Source: Alphaproteobacteria bacterium
Lineage (GTDB): Bacteria; Pseudomonadota; Alphaproteobacteria; Rhizobiales; Beijerinckiaceae
Assembly: GCA_016869435.1 (NCBI GenBank)
Contig: VGEB01000022.1
Coordinates: 1-32,725 of the forward strand
Direction: 5' to 3'
Length of the DNA stretch: 32,725 nt
In this document: piece after piece, positions 30,622 to 32,725 of the stretch
Layout: every line of letters begins with the position of its first letter
Position numbering within the stretch: position 1 is the stretch's first letter
The notes under the pieces: generated by a model
The model's input: only the letters and a program-made list of their open reading frames with translations
Databases searched by the model: none
What the model was told of the DNA's origin: nothing
Program-made: the position numbers and the translations under genes

Positions 30622-30875
30622 CTGGTTCGCTCGTCAATCTACGTCGTTGACGCCGCCATGTGCAAAACGCACGGTCGCGACGATAAGCGGTTAGCCTCAA
30701 CCGACGGATGCTGTAGGAAGAGGAACGAGGGCCGCTGCGCCCCAGCTCCAAGGCGAGCGTCCCCTAACACAGGCGTTTTGGGGGCGCAACCCTGTCAGAT
30801 TGCCGCGATTTTCGGCGCCGGCGCTCAACCGGCCAATGAACAGTAACGCAACAGTAAAGCAGGGAGACTTCGTTC

Positions 30876-31751
30876 ATGGCCAAAGCGGTCGTCGGAATAA
30901 TCGGCGGGTCAGGCGTTTATCAATTGCCCGGACTGACCAACATTCGCCGCGCGCGCGTCGCGACGCCCTGGGGCGAGCCTTCCGACGAACTTTGCTTTGG
31001 CGAGCTTGGCGGTACGGAAGCGGTCTTTTTGCCGCGTCACGGGCGCGGCCACCGCCTCTCGCCCTCCACGATCAACTACCGCGCCAATATCGACGCGTTG
31101 AAGCGCGCCGGCGTGACCGATCTGATTTCGGTCTCAGCCTGCGGCTCGTTCAAATCCGAGCTTTTTCCCGGCCTCTTCGTGCTCGTCGATCAATTCGTCG
31201 ACCGCACCGTCGCGCGCCAATCCTCCTTCTTCGGCGACGGCTGCGTCGCCCATGTGTCGACGGCGCATCCGATCGCGCCGCTGCTGTCCGCGCGCATTGG
31301 CGCGGCGGCGAAAGCGGAGAAAATCGATCATGTCGCCGGCGGAACTTATGTCTGCATGGAGGGCCCGCAGTTTTCGTCCTACGCCGAATCGCTCACCTAT
31401 AAGGCCGCCGGCTATGACGTGATCGGCATGACCGCGATGCCGGAGGCGAAGCTCGCGCGCGAAGCGGAAATCTCCTACGCCACCGTCGCCATGGTGACGG
31501 ATTTCGATTGCTGGCACCCCGAGCACGACAATGTCGACGTCGCCGCGGTGATCGCGATGGTGCAGAAGAATTCGGCGACCGTGGCGCGGCTGCTGGCGCG
31601 CGTATTGGCGGATTTCCCAAGCGAACATGAGCCCTGTCCCGTCGGCTCCGACCGCGCGCTCGACAACGCCATTTTGACCGCCCCCGACGCCCGCGATCCC
31701 GAGCTGTTGAAGAAGCTCGACGCGGTGATGGGGAGGGTGAATGGGGGATAA
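30876..31751 (+). CDS. mtnP: S-methyl-5'-thioadenosine phosphorylase
   Basis: Purine nucleoside phosphorylase family enzyme of 291 residues that splits 5'-methylthioadenosine, a by-product of polyamine and homoserine-lactone synthesis, with phosphate into adenine and methylthioribose-1-phosphate. The N-terminus VGIIGGSGVYQLPGL and FLPRHGRGHRLSPSTINYRANIDALK are typical phosphate/ribose-binding regions. The base and ribose site is in TYVCMEGPQFSSYAES and VIGMTAMPEAKLAREAEI, followed by ATVAMVTDFDCWHP, which is nearer MTA phosphorylases than guanosine/inosine phosphorylases. ATG 30876 follows CAGGGAGA. It reads away from the atp operon. Confidence 0.94.
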   Translation: MAKAVVGIIGGSGVYQLPGLTNIRRARVATPWGEPSDELCFGELGGTEAVFLPRHGRGHRLSPSTINYRANIDALKRAGVTDLISVSACGSFKSELFPGLFVLVDQFVDRTVARQSSFFGDGCVAHVSTAHPIAPLLSARIGAAAKAEKIDHVAGGTYVCMEGPQFSSYAESLTYKAAGYDVIGMTAMPEAKLAREAEISYATVAMVTDFDCWHPEHDNVDVAAVIAMVQKNSATVARLLARVLADFPSEHEPCPVGSDRALDNAILTAPDARDPELLKKLDAVMGRVNGG

Positions 31752-31952
31752 ATAGTGTTGTGTGTCGCGCGCGCTGTTCACCGAGGCTCATCCTCCAGAA
31801 GCGCAAGCAAGCTCGCGTGTGGAGGCTTGCCGACGGCACCGCGACGCCCCGATCTCTCGCCAGGGTTTAATGCGTCGCGGAGTACAAATTCGAGGCTGCA
31901 TCAATGACGACCCAACAGCGTAAGGCTCGGCTAACTCTTAGGAGACACCTTC

Positions 31953-32411
31953 GTGGACTTTGAAAAAGAAACTCAAGTTCTGCACTGGTTGCCGCAGGAA
32001 GATCGTTGGGAAACCATATCGTGGGATGCGTGGTCAGCCTTTCGCGGAATTCTGGCACCCGGTATCGGATTGCGGGGTCTTTCAGGCGGCGTTCATCATT
32101 TCGTCGTGGTTGTTTTTGATGCGGGGGAGCCGGCTAATATCATTCCGCACAAGTATCTTATCGAACCGGATGGCAGCATCGGGCGAGACAATTTCGGCGG
32201 CCTGACCAAAGAGGAACGGGAAGACGAATGGCGCATCATGACGGCGCGTGAATTAACGCCCGATGACTCCGCGAGATTAAACCAGATCAGAGAAAAACTT
32301 GGAAAGGCTTACGAGCTACCTCGGGAATCCATTGCGGCGCTCAAGTGGACACTGCCAGTCCGTCCGCGGGTCGGAAGTGCCGCAGAACGCTTTCTGAGCC
32401 AATATAGATAG
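31953..32411 (+). CDS. Unknown protein, 152 residues
   Basis: I do not recognise this family. The frame starts at GTG 31953, with AGGAGA eight to ten bases upstream, which supports translation. The predicted protein is soluble, acidic in the middle and carries many tryptophans near the N-terminus (HWLPQEDRWETISWDAW). A beta-rich part contains HHFVVVVFDAGEPANIIPHKYLIEPDG; a helical segment with TPDDSARLNQIREKLGKAY follows. The end FLSQYR is basic. The gene is less GC-rich than its neighbours and has no operon partner, which suggests an accessory gene. An in-frame alternative with less likely start is not apparent. Confidence 0.7.
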   Translation: MDFEKETQVLHWLPQEDRWETISWDAWSAFRGILAPGIGLRGLSGGVHHFVVVVFDAGEPANIIPHKYLIEPDGSIGRDNFGGLTKEEREDEWRIMTARELTPDDSARLNQIREKLGKAYELPRESIAALKWTLPVRPRVGSAAERFLSQYR

Positions 32412-32725
32412 TAGGTTTTTTTAACACCTAAGAGGGACGGTGAAACGGCAAAAAGCCGCTAAGCCATCGGGTCAAAAGGTAGAGCTTTTGCTGTGAAGCG
32501 CGAAAACGCGCCGCTTCAGGTTCGTTTATCCTTTAGCGTTCCATTTTACGCGCCCGTTGTGCGCACTGGGCGATCAGCGAACACCGGCGTTTGCGTATCC
32601 CTCCCCTTTACGGGGATCGTTGCGAAATTGGCGTTTCGGGCAGCGGCTTCGATTGATGGGTGGTTCTCCCATTGGGCTCTCTCGTCGCGCTGTGTTGGCG
32701 TGAAGGGCGCATCAGACCCCATTTC
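32412..32725. other. Gene-free right end of the window
   Basis: These 314 bases hold no supportable coding frame. The first part has a T7 run after the stop at 32411 and the hairpin cluster at 32446-32518; the rest, including GGGGATCGTTGCG and TGGGTGGTTCTCCCA, shows no gene. It may be the leader of a gene that starts beyond the window. Confidence 0.5.
32446..32518 (+). other. Three consecutive hairpins in the gene-free right end
   Basis: Three stems follow one another: CGGC/GCCG with loop AAAAA (32446-32458), CAAAAG/CTTTTG with loop GTAGAG (32473-32490), and a 9-bp stem TGAA-GCGCG with loop AAAA and a 3-base bulge (32494-32518). Between the first two lies CTAAGCCATCGGGTC, which resembles the CGCAAAGCCACGGGTC core of class I c-di-GMP riboswitches. 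The resemblance is partial. A structured RNA is plausible but its class is not settled. Confidence 0.3.

Noticed and set aside
30637-30665. Possible atpH promoter, TTGCAC, 17 bases, GTAGAT on the minus strand
   Set aside because: It would leave a leader of under ten bases before the GTG start, and the -10 match is poor.
31752-31952. Imperfect hairpin CCTCCA...TGGAGG between mtnP and the unknown gene
   Set aside because: No T-run and only six base pairs at the base of a large loop; may be a terminator or a worn repeat but is not convincing.

Overview
The window is GC-rich chromosomal DNA, almost certainly from an alphaproteobacterium of the order Rhizobiales/Hyphomicrobiales. This rests on gene order (hisB, a DUF2628 gene, hisH-hisA-hisF-hisE-coaA running away from hslV-hslU), a GAAC-N7-GAAC SOS box upstream of recA, a DivK-type regulator, an atpHAGDC operon, and Rhizobiales-type palindromic repeats in the atp spacers. 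A methylotroph/methanotroph lineage such as Methylocystaceae would fit the protein style, but nothing in the window proves it.

Layout. 1-640: tail of an unknown gene and a small beta-rich protein that may be a prokaryotic YEATS-like domain. 645-6818 (minus strand): a CPA1 Na+/H+ antiporter, then, in transcription order from the right, hisB, a DUF2628 membrane protein, hisH, hisA, hisF, hisE and coaA, mostly with 1-4 nt overlaps. 7161-10990 (plus strand): an exported chorismate-lyase-like protein, hslV, hslU and trpS. 10998-11623 (minus): a HepT/MntA toxin-antitoxin pair with a perfect inverted repeat over its -10 box. 11669-15668 (minus): glycolate oxidase glcDEF. 15923-16496 (plus): divK and tRNA-Ala(GGC), followed by a decayed stretch. 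16841-19790 (minus): an alpha/beta hydrolase, a SAM methyltransferase with a small coupled ORF, and a DUF2971 gene that looks accessory. 20055-25343 (plus): SOS-regulated recA, alaS, and a cyclic-nucleotide-gated K+ channel overlapping alaS. 25457-30621 (minus): the F1 ATP synthase operon atpHAGDC. 30876-32411 (plus): an MTA phosphorylase and an unknown gene. 32412-32725 has no gene but contains a run of hairpins.

Most of the window is core metabolism and housekeeping: histidine and CoA synthesis, proteolysis, tRNA charging, glycolate oxidation, DNA repair and ATP synthesis. The parts most worth a second look are the toxin-antitoxin operator, the heptamer repeats between hslV and hslU, paired palindromes in two atp spacers, the K+ channel with a GYGE filter, the possible YEATS-like protein at the left edge, the probably leaderless DUF2971 gene, the decayed frame after tRNA-Ala and the structured region at the right edge. 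No CRISPR array, rRNA, prophage or insertion sequence was seen.
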